This document shows, piece by piece, positions 23,181-32,757 of a stretch of DNA of 64,000 nucleotides (positions are counted from its first letter, which is position 1; the number at the start of each line of letters is the position of its first letter). The DNA is taken from contig NCSJ02000168.1 of the NCBI GenBank assembly GCA_002812745.2, positions 27,557-91,556 on the forward strand, written 5' to 3'. This stretch comes from Scytalidium lignicola (lineage: Eukaryota; Ascomycota; Leotiomycetes). A program made the position numbers and the translations under genes. The notes under the pieces were generated by a model. It was not told where the DNA came from. It saw nothing but the letters and a program-made list of their open reading frames with translations, and did no database searches.

Positions 23181-23973
23181 TGGCAACACTACAAAAGACG
23201 TAGGCGACAACTTCTTGTCAGTTTAAAGTTCGTTATTTGTGACTGACCCACATGCAAATAGTGCTTTTGCGTCTCCGTTATTCGAGTTCCGTATTGGACC
23301 GAAAAAGAAATCATTTATGATCAATAGCACCACTCTATCACGCATTTCAAAGCCCCTCGATACGATGATGAATGGAGATATGATAGAGTCTAGGAGTAAC
23401 AGTGCTGACCTAGAACACGTCGATGAAGAGATCTGGGAACTGATCTGCCAATATGCATACATTGGCGACTACGATGTCAAAACTTTTAGAGATCTAACTC
23501 GTCATCCTAATCAAGAGATACTTTTCAACCCCAAAACCGCGGAGACGAAACGCAAAAATATGTGGCAGCGTTTCAAAGACGCCACATACACTTACCTAAT
23601 ACCAGAAAATCCAGCGCTTCAGACCGTCAGAGTTGAGAAGACTGTCCTTCGATATCATGCTGAAGTATATGTTTTTGCAGATCAGTATGGAATGTTACCG
23701 CTGCAAAATCTCGCTCTGCAGAAATTGAAACGGATTCTGGAAGGACTAGTCATATTTCCCTCACTACGCACAGAAATATGTGAATTGGTTCGTTTCTGTT
23801 ATGAGAATACACCCAGCCGGCCTCGGGATGATAAACTCAGAGCTCATATTGCTCACTATGTGGCATGCATTTTTGAATCCCTCGCTCCTAGCAAGGATTT
23901 TCAAGAGGTCACCGAAGAATTTGGCTCTTTTTCTAGAGATCTTCTCATGGAACTTCAGAAAAGGTTAAAATAA
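23181..23973 (+). CDS. BTB/POZ-domain protein
   Basis: The main frame has no in-frame ATG before the domain; a TAA lies at 23224. A 20-nt first exon (23181-23200, ATGGCAACAC...) joined to 23262 through a 61-nt intron with a CTGAC branch site and TAG acceptor solves this and gives 243 residues. The N-terminal BTB fold shows the strand 'FEFRIGPKKKSFMINSTTLSRIS' (quoted in part) and 'DEEIWELICQYAYIGDY', typical of fungal stand-alone BTB proteins. The C-terminal half ('YHAEVYVFADQYGMLPLQNLA') is the usual helical continuation. Such proteins may serve as Cullin-3 adaptors or scaffolds, but no partner domain (Kelch, BACK, MATH) is present. Specific role unknown. Confidence 0.72.
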
Positions 23974-24160
23974 GATTTTGCGTTTTGGAGGAGAATTCCA
24001 TTATAGAGCATTATTATCTGATGTTAAGAATCAGAAGGGTTATGACCTGGCATTCTACTAAACCCTAATATGAAATTATCAATAGTTTGAAATAGCTGGA
24101 AATACATTTCCTTAAATCCAATTGATCTAGCATTGCGTGACGCATGTTCTATGTGGCATT

Positions 24161-25358
24161 CTACGATGACTTAGCTTTCTGAACAGCAATCCTGACATCT
24201 TCATCTAACGCTTCCCAAAAGCTAGGTGCATGTGGAATCCAACCCAACTTTTTCGCACGCGCTGATTCAGCTCGGCTGTTAGATCCCCAGATATATAGAG
24301 CTATTCCAGGAAACCAAGGCATCAACTCATTGACTTGATCTTTTGTCCAGGAAACAGCTTTACTATCAGCTGGAAGCCATCCTTGCCCTATGCCTAACTT
24401 GTTGATGGCCTCTGCTACCTGAATCCATTTGACTTCCTCGGCGACAGCAAAGTAAAATCCCTAATTACCATTAAGACGAATTAGGTATAAGGTTTTCATG
24501 GTTCCGTGTGGAACGCTTACCTGCTTCCCCCATTGAGCATTACCACCGCCTCTGATAGCTTCTCCCAGCAACAGGAGGAATATCTCTACCACATCACTGA
24601 TATGCGTAACAGCTCTAATATTCTCCCCAGTTCCTAAATAAAACGCTTGCTTCTTCTCCAACACGACTTTAACATACTCCGGAACCATGTACGTAGACCG
24701 GTTTCCGATACCCATGTTCTGTCCATATATATCAGGAGGACAGATGATGGCAGTGTGCACAAGTCCGTTAGATACATCCATGATATCTCTATCAATAGCA
24801 TGATGTCGGGCAGAGTCTGGAAGACCATAGATACCATTTATCTCGTCGATATCATTCCAAACATGCGGATTTGGTTTGCCCTCCCATGTCTGTTCTCTCT
24901 CGTCTGATATGCATCCTGTACCCGAGAGATGGATGAGGAAACTCGGGTTTAGTTTCTTGGAAAGGCCAGAGAGTATAGCAGCTGCGCAGCCTGGATGATC
25001 AATGTCGCCCATGTCTACTTAGTCAGAAAACAATCCTTCCTTCTTACTGTTATTTGAACTTACGAATCACGATATCAGCTGCATTTGCCGCTTTCGCAAT
25101 CACATCAAAGGAGTCAAAGTCTCCAACGACAATTTGAACTTTCGGGTACCTGCGTTTAAATTCCGGTGTCGGAGAGCGCAGAAGTGCAGTGATTTCTAAG
25201 TCTTCATACTTCTTGATTATCCCTTCCAAAACGCTACCTCCTATATATCCTGTGGCACCAGTGCTTTAAGATAGTTAGGTCTTCTCCATTTTAATCATGT
25301 CAAGGAGATAATATTTTGTGGAGACTAATACTAACAGAAATAGCTTTTGAGTTGACAT
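24161..25358 (-). CDS. NAD(P)-binding epimerase/NmrA-like protein
   Basis: Four exons: 25358-25336, 25263-25064, 25014-24521 and 24460-24161, total 338 residues, all phases consistent. The 23-nt first exon completes the Rossmann N-terminus 'LFLTGATGYIGG', with the GxxGxxG motif at residues 10-16. It belongs to the extended/atypical short-chain dehydrogenase superfamily (epimerase or NmrA-like). Features of the fold include 'ADIVIHMGDIDHPG' and 'HLSGTGCISD'. I do not see a confident YxxxK catalytic pair, so it could be a redox-sensing or binding protein rather than an enzyme. The second and third introns are 49 and 60 nt. No link to neighbouring genes is evident. Confidence 0.75.
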
Positions 25359-26172
25359 ATTTGTGTATAATGTTAACAATAAATTTTGAGGAAAAAATTA
25401 GACGAAGTGAGTCAGATATAAATCGCGATCTCGTATACTAAAATTTTCTATATGTAGCAATAGTAGGTTATGTTGGTTATTGATAGGTACTAAATATAAC
25501 TTATCATACGATCGTAAGGAATCAATCAAACTTCAAGGAACGTATTTTATTCTCGTATATATACAGCATTTCTATAGCCCAGAAATGTATTTGTAAGCGG
25601 TATGCAACCTGAAGTCAGTCTCGAGCTAGAACGTCATTGCGGGGATATATACTGTACATATGAAATGACAAACAAAAATGCTTTTTTTAAATAATTTGTC
25701 ATATAAGTAGGCACATTGTATGTTCTGAGAATTATTTACGTCTTACTTTTTACTTTTGAGTTTGAATGTATAAGTTTCTTGCCAAATTATAAAAATTCTC
25801 GTAGTTGTCATCACCAAATAGTAGTAGGCGTCGGATAATAGTGTTTAGCTGGGATATAGTAACTTGAGACATTCTAGAAGTTTTGATACCTTAGCGAGTT
25901 GCTCTTCCCTTCCGACAATAGGATTTTAGTAATAGGATTCAAAGTCGGGCAAATCGAGCTTGGCATAACTACAAGCTCTACTATACATCGTTTAGAAGAC
26001 CATTTTGCTCCACTCCTCGCAATCACAGATGAAGAGTTTGCAACCTAAACATTAATTGGCATGACACTTCGACTCTGGGCTACATCGATAGCTAAGTATC
26101 TGTAAATATGTCTGATTTCTGTAAACGTATGTAATACAAGTAGTGAATCATGTTAAAAATATCAATCCTTCT
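25359..26172. other. AT-rich intergenic region
   Basis: About 800 bases of AT-rich sequence with no open frame of note and no recognised repeat family. Confidence 0.5.
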
Positions 26173-26537
26173 TCACAAAGCATCCAGCTTCTCTTGCGCT
26201 GTCTTCTTCCCTTCTTCGGTGACATTTGGATTATTAATAGCTCTAAGATGAAGGTTATTAGCACTTTTGGCTTGGCCATAATTTGTTTTGAATTGATCAC
26301 GTACGCTTTCAACCCCCGTTCAACATTTCCTGGATCCTTCCCTCCTTCGTCGCTAACTTCGACGTTTCCACCCTGTAGCTCATTGTCTAGGACTTCCTTA
26401 GCATGCTGCTTTGCCTCATCAGAAACGTTTGGATTTGATATAGCACTATAGAAATATCAGTCAAGTGGGACAATCATAAATCAAAGTGCGTCGTACGCTT
26501 TATAGCCACGAGCTTTGTTAGATGTTTCTTCGGCCAT
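26173..26537 (-). CDS. con-6: Conidiation-specific protein 6 (CON-6) family
   Basis: A short gene hidden by introns: exons 26537-26497, 26445-26305 and 26242-26173 give 83 residues. The protein is two copies of the CON-6 repeat, with 'AAISNPNVSDEAKQHAKE' followed by 'GLKAAINNPNVTEEGKKT'. They are separated by an acidic Gly-rich linker. Both introns interrupt the same codon position of each repeat (phase 2, at the Ala before Ala-Ile), so the repeat and its intron were probably duplicated together. CON-6 of Neurospora is a small hydrophilic protein of conidia; its molecular role is not settled. Stop is TGA at 26175-26173. Confidence 0.85.
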
Positions 26538-27825
26538 ATTTACTGATATTGTATATCAATTCAGAAATTAGATTAGATAGGGTGGTTAAAAACTGAAATT
26601 ATATCCAACAAGTTCTCATGTTCACTCTTTTATCATTGAAGAGAATTGAGCGAAATCCAGAAACGTCATTGTGATGCTATATACAGGGGTTGACAGGTTC
26701 TTCAACATACCAAGCACTTATGCTGTCATATCACGTTACTATTAGCCAGTATCGGCCGCACTGAGTGACAGATGCCTTGTAATAGGTATCCTTGGCTATG
26801 ACTTCATCTGTTTGACTGGACCTATGTTGATGCCAAGAGTGGCTTATTATTGCCGATTTGATATTATATTATGATAACAAAACTAAGAATTATATATGCT
26901 TTAGTAATGTGGAATATAAACCGTCCCCTTCACTTCCATATAAAGTTTTGGATTATTCAGACAAGATTAATGTCCTAAAAGATCATGCATAGGATTTGGA
27001 TGTCAAAGAGGAATACTTTGATATACATTTCTCCTGGGCTAAGGAGAGGCTAATGCGCCTTCAAGTGAGGGCTAAAAATGACATCAAGCTCTTGCCTCCA
27101 ATCCGTGCCCAAAGCAGCACATGAAGTATCCTTAAGTTTATTCCAACGATTCCACGGATGCTCGATGCATTGTTGAAGCAGCAACGTTATCATAGGATAT
27201 GTTCTGAGAATAGTTCTATTCTAGCCACTAATTTCAACAGAATGTGTGTCTTTCCTTGTTGTAATATTCAGTCTTACACTTGTTGCCAGTTCAATTGTAA
27301 GCCCTAAGCTCGACGTTGTTGAAATACTGGAGAGCACGGGTTTGGAAAGTCTTAACGAATAGCCGGGTAAAGTTGCCATCGGACACCACCGCAAGGGACG
27401 TGCTGATAAGCTTTCCCCACCAAATTCATCCCCCGATATCGCACCAATCAAGATGCTTGAATACCCAACGGAGACAACCGTAGATTCATATCGATAACGG
27501 TGACCTGGATTAATATCAGAATTATTTTCGGAAGAGTGAGATGAGACCAAATGAAGGCATATGGAGCCTGAAGTCTCGGAAAGGAAGTGCCGGGCAAAGA
27601 ATGAAATGTGAGAACATATGTATATAAAGGGGAATCCTGCTTTGGAGTATCCCATGTTCATTGAGCCCGCCATCGCCGTCGGCGAACTCTGAAGAGATAT
27701 TTTAATACAACCGCTGCCCCGCAGCGTGGACATCAACAATATATCAAGTTCAATATCTCAAATATCACATATCCAACTCTTTTCTCTCTCTTTTCCTACA
27801 TACATACCAACGAATCATCACAGCA
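26538..27825. other. Intergenic region upstream of the 2OG oxygenase
   Basis: About 1.3 kb, AT-rich in the first half. A 172-codon minus-strand frame at 27221-27739 has no domain and is treated as chance. The last 200 bases contain a TATA element and the likely 5' UTR of the oxygenase. Confidence 0.5.
27621..27629 (+). promoter_or_regulatory. TATA box of the 2OG oxygenase gene
   Basis: TATATAAAG lies about 200 bases before the ATG at 27826. The sequence is a good TATA match; the resulting transcription start and a ~170-nt leader are inference. Confidence 0.4.
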
Positions 27826-28857
27826 ATGGCTCCAACAAAATACGCCGACCGGGTCATCCCCAGGATCTCCCTCCACGACTTCGACACCCGCATAGATGAA
27901 GTCACACAACAACTAATCAACGCCGCCGAAACAGATGGTTTTTTCACCCTAATCAACCATGGCCTCAGCGTCGAAGATATCGAGTCCATGTTCAAGACCT
28001 CGGCGTCCTTCTTCTCTCTCCCAGACGAGACCAAGGCCCTAGTCCCCTTCACAACCAAGAACGCCGGATGGGAGAAGAATGCCCAGATACGACCTAGCAC
28101 AGGCATGCCAGACCAGAAGGAGTCGTATCAGATGCAATACGGAGATAACATGAATGGGTTATGGTTACCCGAGGAGAAGATGCCAGGCTTCAAGGCGAAA
28201 AGCGAAGAGTTTATGAAGGCATGCCAGGCTATTAGTGAGAAGTTAATGCTCTGCTTCGCTAGGGGTCTAGGATTTGAGGATAACTACTTCATCAAGGCAC
28301 ATGATATTACTAGAAGGGATTGCCAGACCGTTCTAAGATTACTGCACTATTTCGAAGTCGATAATTCTGCTCCTGTGCCTGACAATTATTACCGTGCCGG
28401 TGCTCACACTGATTGGGATCTCATCACGCTTCTGTTCCAGCGTGCAGGACAAAGCGGCCTGGAGATCTGCCCCGGGAGAGAAGTAGTGACGGGTTACGGT
28501 ATTGGAGACACATGGACAAAAGTCGACCCCGCACCGGGAGAAATAGTCTGCAACATCGGAGATCTACTCATGTCCTGGAGCGATGATCGATTTAAGTCGA
28601 CATTCCATCGCGTCAAGACCCCAACTGATCTAGAGACTGATTACTTCGGTCCCAGATACAGCATTGCGTACTTCAACCAGCCATGTATGGACTGCGAGAT
28701 TCAGGGACCTCTAAAGAAGTACCCCATGATAACTGGAGAACAGTTCACACAACAGGCTATGAATCGCAATTTTGCTGCATTGAAGGCAAAGAGGGAAGCT
28801 TTGTCTGAGATTGCTTCGGCTGCTGAAACTGGCACTGCTGTTTCCGCTGCCGCTTAA
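27826..28857 (+). CDS. 2-oxoglutarate/Fe(II)-dependent oxygenase, IPNS-like
   Basis: A single-exon gene of 343 residues with the DIOX_N domain (residues 10-120, 'ETDGFFTLINHGLS') and the 2OG-FeII_Oxy core. The iron facial triad is intact: His194-Thr-Asp196 in 'AGAHTDWDLITLLFQ' and His261 in 'STFHRV'. Arg277-Tyr-Ser279 forms the RxS motif that binds 2-oxoglutarate. This is the isopenicillin-N-synthase-like group; members hydroxylate, desaturate or cyclise small molecules and many sit in secondary-metabolite or catabolic clusters. No synthase or scaffold gene is adjacent, so a biosynthetic cluster is not supported. The C-terminal ~20 residues are Ala-rich. The ATG is preceded by a CAGCA context and a clear TATA box. 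Confidence 0.88.
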   Translation: MAPTKYADRVIPRISLHDFDTRIDEVTQQLINAAETDGFFTLINHGLSVEDIESMFKTSASFFSLPDETKALVPFTTKNAGWEKNAQIRPSTGMPDQKESYQMQYGDNMNGLWLPEEKMPGFKAKSEEFMKACQAISEKLMLCFARGLGFEDNYFIKAHDITRRDCQTVLRLLHYFEVDNSAPVPDNYYRAGAHTDWDLITLLFQRAGQSGLEICPGREVVTGYGIGDTWTKVDPAPGEIVCNIGDLLMSWSDDRFKSTFHRVKTPTDLETDYFGPRYSIAYFNQPCMDCEIQGPLKKYPMITGEQFTQQAMNRNFAALKAKREALSEIASAAETGTAVSAAA

Positions 28858-29120
28858 ATTGGAGAGATGTTTTAATCTCCTGTTGTTATCAAGTAAAAAA
28901 TAAGAATGCATATTTCAATTAAATGCCTGTACATTTTTTCCCCACCAGATATTTGAATTTTTATTTTGTTGTACTGTACATTTGACTTTTCATATAACCC
29001 AACCTTGTGGAACAACGCCATTTTATAGCGATCATAACTGCCTTTCAATTCCCAGTGGACTCTTTTGTAACAAATACATAACAATGATTATGTCAAATTC
29101 GGTGAGCGTCCAAATAGCCC

Positions 29121-30056
29121 TTATTCGACGACCTTGGTCTTGGTCTTGGAGGATCCACTCTGGACACGCTTTGCCTTCGGGCGGTTGAGGTGGTGCTCTG
29201 GGATCCAACTCTCATCGTAACCCTTTGAAGCCCCAGTTGCAACAGCCGATCCATCTGTAGTAGGAGAGGATGGGGTATCGACCTTCTTTGCAGGTGCAGC
29301 ACGTCTGCCACCACCCTTGCGCTTTTGTGGGAAGAGCGGCTCAACCCAGGTCTTGTAGACAAAGTATAGAGTACCGACGAAAGCAGCAAGGAGGAACAGA
29401 TACAAGAAGATGCTGTAGATGGTTAGGCCACATGTAACTAGAAAAGAGGACGCAGCCGGTACTCACATTTGAGGATCAAAGAGGCTAGTCGGCGCCTCAA
29501 CGACACTCACGGTTCCATTGTAGGCGCTGACCTGATAAATAGCTCCAGCTTTAGTTGCAATGAGGGCAACAACGCTGAGACGGAGATCTTCTGGGTTCAA
29601 GTCGGTGGTGAAAGAGTAAGGCACCACCTGGTTCTCGCCAGCACCAATCTCAATGTCATATCGAAGGTTGGTGAGATTGCGGACAACAGCAGAGCTAGGA
29701 TGGGCACCTTCTGGCAATGGCTTCAGGGTACTCAATGCACCTCCAACGAACGCCAGTGTGACCGGCTCTTCTTCATTGTTGGTAAAATCGAGGATTGCCT
29801 CTGTCGCATGCCCATTGATTAGCTTGATGCCGAAGACCTCAGAATTGGGGAACGAGGCTGCGACCAAGACATCGAGACTAGGAGTGTATTCCGGGTTTTC
29901 TTGCTCAGAGCTCTGGAGACACATAGATCAGCAACTCTGGCATTTCAAATAATTTTATTGACGACATTGTAGGCTGCTTACTTCGTCTGCGGCGGCAAAC
30001 GCGCTCAAAGCTCGAAGAGCAAGGAAGGCAAGGATAGAGAACTTGAAGGAACCCAT
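29121..30056 (-). CDS. IRC22: IRC22/TRAP-alpha (SSR-alpha) ER membrane protein
   Basis: Three exons (30056-29982, 29912-29467, 29412-29121) give 270 residues. Residues 1-22 are a signal peptide ending 'LSAFAAA'. The lumenal domain of ~150 residues is beta-rich ('IKLINGHATEAILDFTNNEEEPV'), matching translocon-associated protein alpha. One transmembrane helix follows at about 180-202 ('FLYLFLLAAFVGTLYFVYKTW'), then a basic cytosolic tail ending in Lys/Thr/Val-rich sequence. Animal TRAP-alpha assists Sec61 translocation; the fungal Irc22 homologue is less studied. The exon 2 donor is GTGAGT. The gene lies head-to-tail with MED19 upstream. Confidence 0.85.
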
Positions 30057-30733
30057 TGAACTGGTGAATTGACAAGAGAATGCTAGTAAAGGTAGATGGA
30101 CGAAGGAGGACTTGTTTATTCTTCCGGAAGCTGCAATGTGTCTCGTTTGACGAGAGCGCTTCGCGTAATTTAGCCATTGGGAGAAGCCCAACGAATTTGG
30201 GGGAATTCCCCGAGGACGTGTACGGCAAGATCAGCCGGTCTATAACAGTTCTTTGGAACAATTACACATTTACGGATTGAACAGAGGTAGAAGACAAAGA
30301 ATCACAGCACTGAGGCTCGGGCCAATGTTCAACTTTATATTTCATATTTTCATTATTCAGGAAGAGGCATTGAAAACCTATCATGCCCGCGATTTAAAAA
30401 CGCCCGCTAAATGCAAGAACTCATGGCGCCAAAGGCCGCAAACCGCGTGCCTTTCATACGAGATGGACAAAAGCCATCGCAGCATCCATAATGCTGTAGA
30501 ACTTCTATATTATCTTATTCGACCCTAAAGCGGCCGAGCAGAGTCCGCTAGGATCCGCCATAAACCCCGAGAATGGGCAATCCATGCTTTGAGGGGCGAA
30601 TTCATCTGAATAGCGTGTTAACTGCTAAGTTTGCTCGCAAAAGAATCGAGCTGGTCAACTTGTAGTTGCCTGTCTTTCGTTTGTGTGTTTTATATGAGGG
30701 TAACAGCGCAATACTCTGCACAATCGCATCCCT
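30057..30733. other. Spacer between IRC22 start and MED19 end
   Basis: About 680 bases holding the IRC22 promoter and the MED19 3' UTR. No coding signal on either strand. Confidence 0.5.
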
Positions 30734-31935
30734 TCATACTCCAACCATTCCAGGGCCATAGCTATTATGTCGTATAGGAGGACCTTGGAAGTTATGAGTA
30801 GTTGGAGTCTTTTTCTGTTAGCACGAAAATATATCCAGCATGACACGTGCAAAGTACAAACCTTCTTTCGCTTCTTATTCCCCGGACCCCTCTCATCGCC
30901 ATCACCAGTAGAATAGCCTTCCTGGATATCGTCGTCTACAAACCCTTCTCCATATCCTTCAAAGCTAGAATCGCCATATGTACGTTTCTTCACATTTCGC
31001 TTCGGTCGTGGTGCTTCAGGTCTTGCATTGAGCGATTCTCTGACAGCTGGTATAGATGATGATGATGGCGTTTTAGCTGCAGATTGTTTGGCCACACCCA
31101 AATGGTCTTGGGTCGCCAGTTCCCCTAATACAGAACTGTTCCATAATTCTTTGGGTACCACACCTCTCGCCATCGTCATCGCTCTCCCAAGACTGTTTGA
31201 TGTAAGTTCTGTCATACCCTTCTCGATTTCCCTTCCCCGGCGATTGTGTACCTCCCATTCCTCATCTGGTGCAATTGTCATCGCAAAAAGGGTATCAGGA
31301 TCTTCTAAATCTTTCTTGGCAGCATCAAATTGGCCACTTAGACCGAGATTTTTCATATATCCTTTATAAGTTTTGCGAATCACATTCTTCTGACCGTTAG
31401 GGAACATCCGAGCCACGCTAGCTGCTATCGGACCAAGATCATAGAGTTGGAAAAGATCCTGTGATGGATGAGGACGAACAACTTCATGACCTATGTGGCA
31501 CAGCCCGTGTTAACCATCGTATAATTAACGTGGAGATTCTATTCTTCAAATGATGCAGCGACTACGCCAAAGATAACTGAGCTGTAAGAAAGAGGGTATC
31601 TTACGCGTTCTGCAAAGAAGGTACTTCTCCCCAACATTCATGTGGAGATCCTCAATACCAAGTCTGCTGCTAACCTCAACGTGGACTTTCTTCTGATCCC
31701 GATCTCCATGATCTTCGAACTCGCGTTTTCGTTTATTCGAGGATTCCTCATTCGGGCCTACACTTTCTTGTGAATTATCAAACCCAACTGATGACATGCT
31801 GCCATTTATGCTATGCGCCGGCGTCGGAAGCGACATGGCTGTTCGGGGAGAGGTGTTCAGCTTTTGCGAAGCGTCTATTATACTAGAGGGAGTTTGAGAT
31901 GGACTTTGAGGTGTCTGCGGATGTTCAAAAGGCAT
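30734..31935 (-). CDS. MED19: Mediator complex subunit 19 (ROX3)
   Basis: Three exons (31935-31605, 31490-30862, 30814-30734) splice to 346 residues. The central Rox3 domain includes 'DLFQLYDLGPIAASVARMFP' (first half quoted) and 'KNVIRKTYKGYMKNLGL', the most conserved block of fungal Med19. The N-terminus is Ser/Pro/Thr-rich, the middle is basic ('NKRKREFEDH'), and a Lys-rich stretch precedes the last exon. The short terminal exon restores the family ending 'NSYGPGMVGV', supporting the GTTTGT donor chosen. Med19 sits in the Mediator head/middle hook and helps assemble the polymerase II pre-initiation complex in the nucleus. Confidence 0.85.
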
Positions 31936-32757
31936 ATTGGATGCTTCCAGTATTGAGCGTATTGAGGATATCGAGAACGATCAGGGACAAATGTAAACAA
32001 AGAGACTATCAAATGCGAATAGGTTTATGAGCGAAGTGCGCACGTCCAGCCACCAGTGAAGCCAACCCTAGATCTCTCGAACGAGCCAGGAATTGCCCAG
32101 AGCAACTAAAGAAACGATGAATATGTATCACAACGAACTAAGCTTCCATTGACCGAAGTTGTTTGCGGCTCGAGATCGTCTGAGACTATGACGAGGGTGA
32201 AGGGAGGTGATGGAGAGCGTAGAAGGATCGCGAGGTTGACCGATGCTGCCACGAGCAGTCCTATCGCTTGTAGTCCGAAATCCTCATATAGCTGGTCGGA
32301 TCTACTCTATCAACTTGAGATGTACCCGCGGATCGTATAGACAGGATTGTTGCGGTGTCAACGTTGGTAGATGCTGATCAAAGGTGATGCAGAGATGCTG
32401 GTTTCTTACCAGCCGAGACTCGCTCGCGCTACTGTCAGTCACGTGAAGACTTCCGGCAAAATCCTTCACCGGCCATTTGCAGTACTCAGCAGCGACATAT
32501 TTACATTTAACGAATAAAGGATGCTCAAGCACTCAAACTACATAATACATGTAGTTAATATCCATCAGAAATATTAAAGTCATAAAGTCACTAGGTCTCA
32601 AGTCTCCTGTGAATTTTTATCACCAACCCGAGGCATCAATCTACATTGGGGCTAGCTTACTTTCCATCACGCGGGGCCTTGCCTGAATTTCTGCTTTTCG
32701 AACATTTTCGCTATCCAAAAATTCGGTTTCTTAAGAGCCATACCTACAACAGCAAAA
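31936..32757. promoter_or_regulatory. Divergent MED19/NOP4 promoter region
   Basis: About 820 bases between the two start codons. Open frames 32149-32340 and 32302-32532 are short and domainless. No RNA gene recognised. Confidence 0.5.

Noticed and set aside
27221..27739. 172-codon minus-strand frame upstream of the 2OG oxygenase
   Set aside because: No domain, Ser-rich random-like composition, and it overlaps the TATA box and leader of the oxygenase.
27826..28857. Secondary-metabolite cluster around the 2OG oxygenase
   Set aside because: No polyketide synthase, NRPS, terpene synthase or P450 in the window; neighbours are CON-6 and IRC22.
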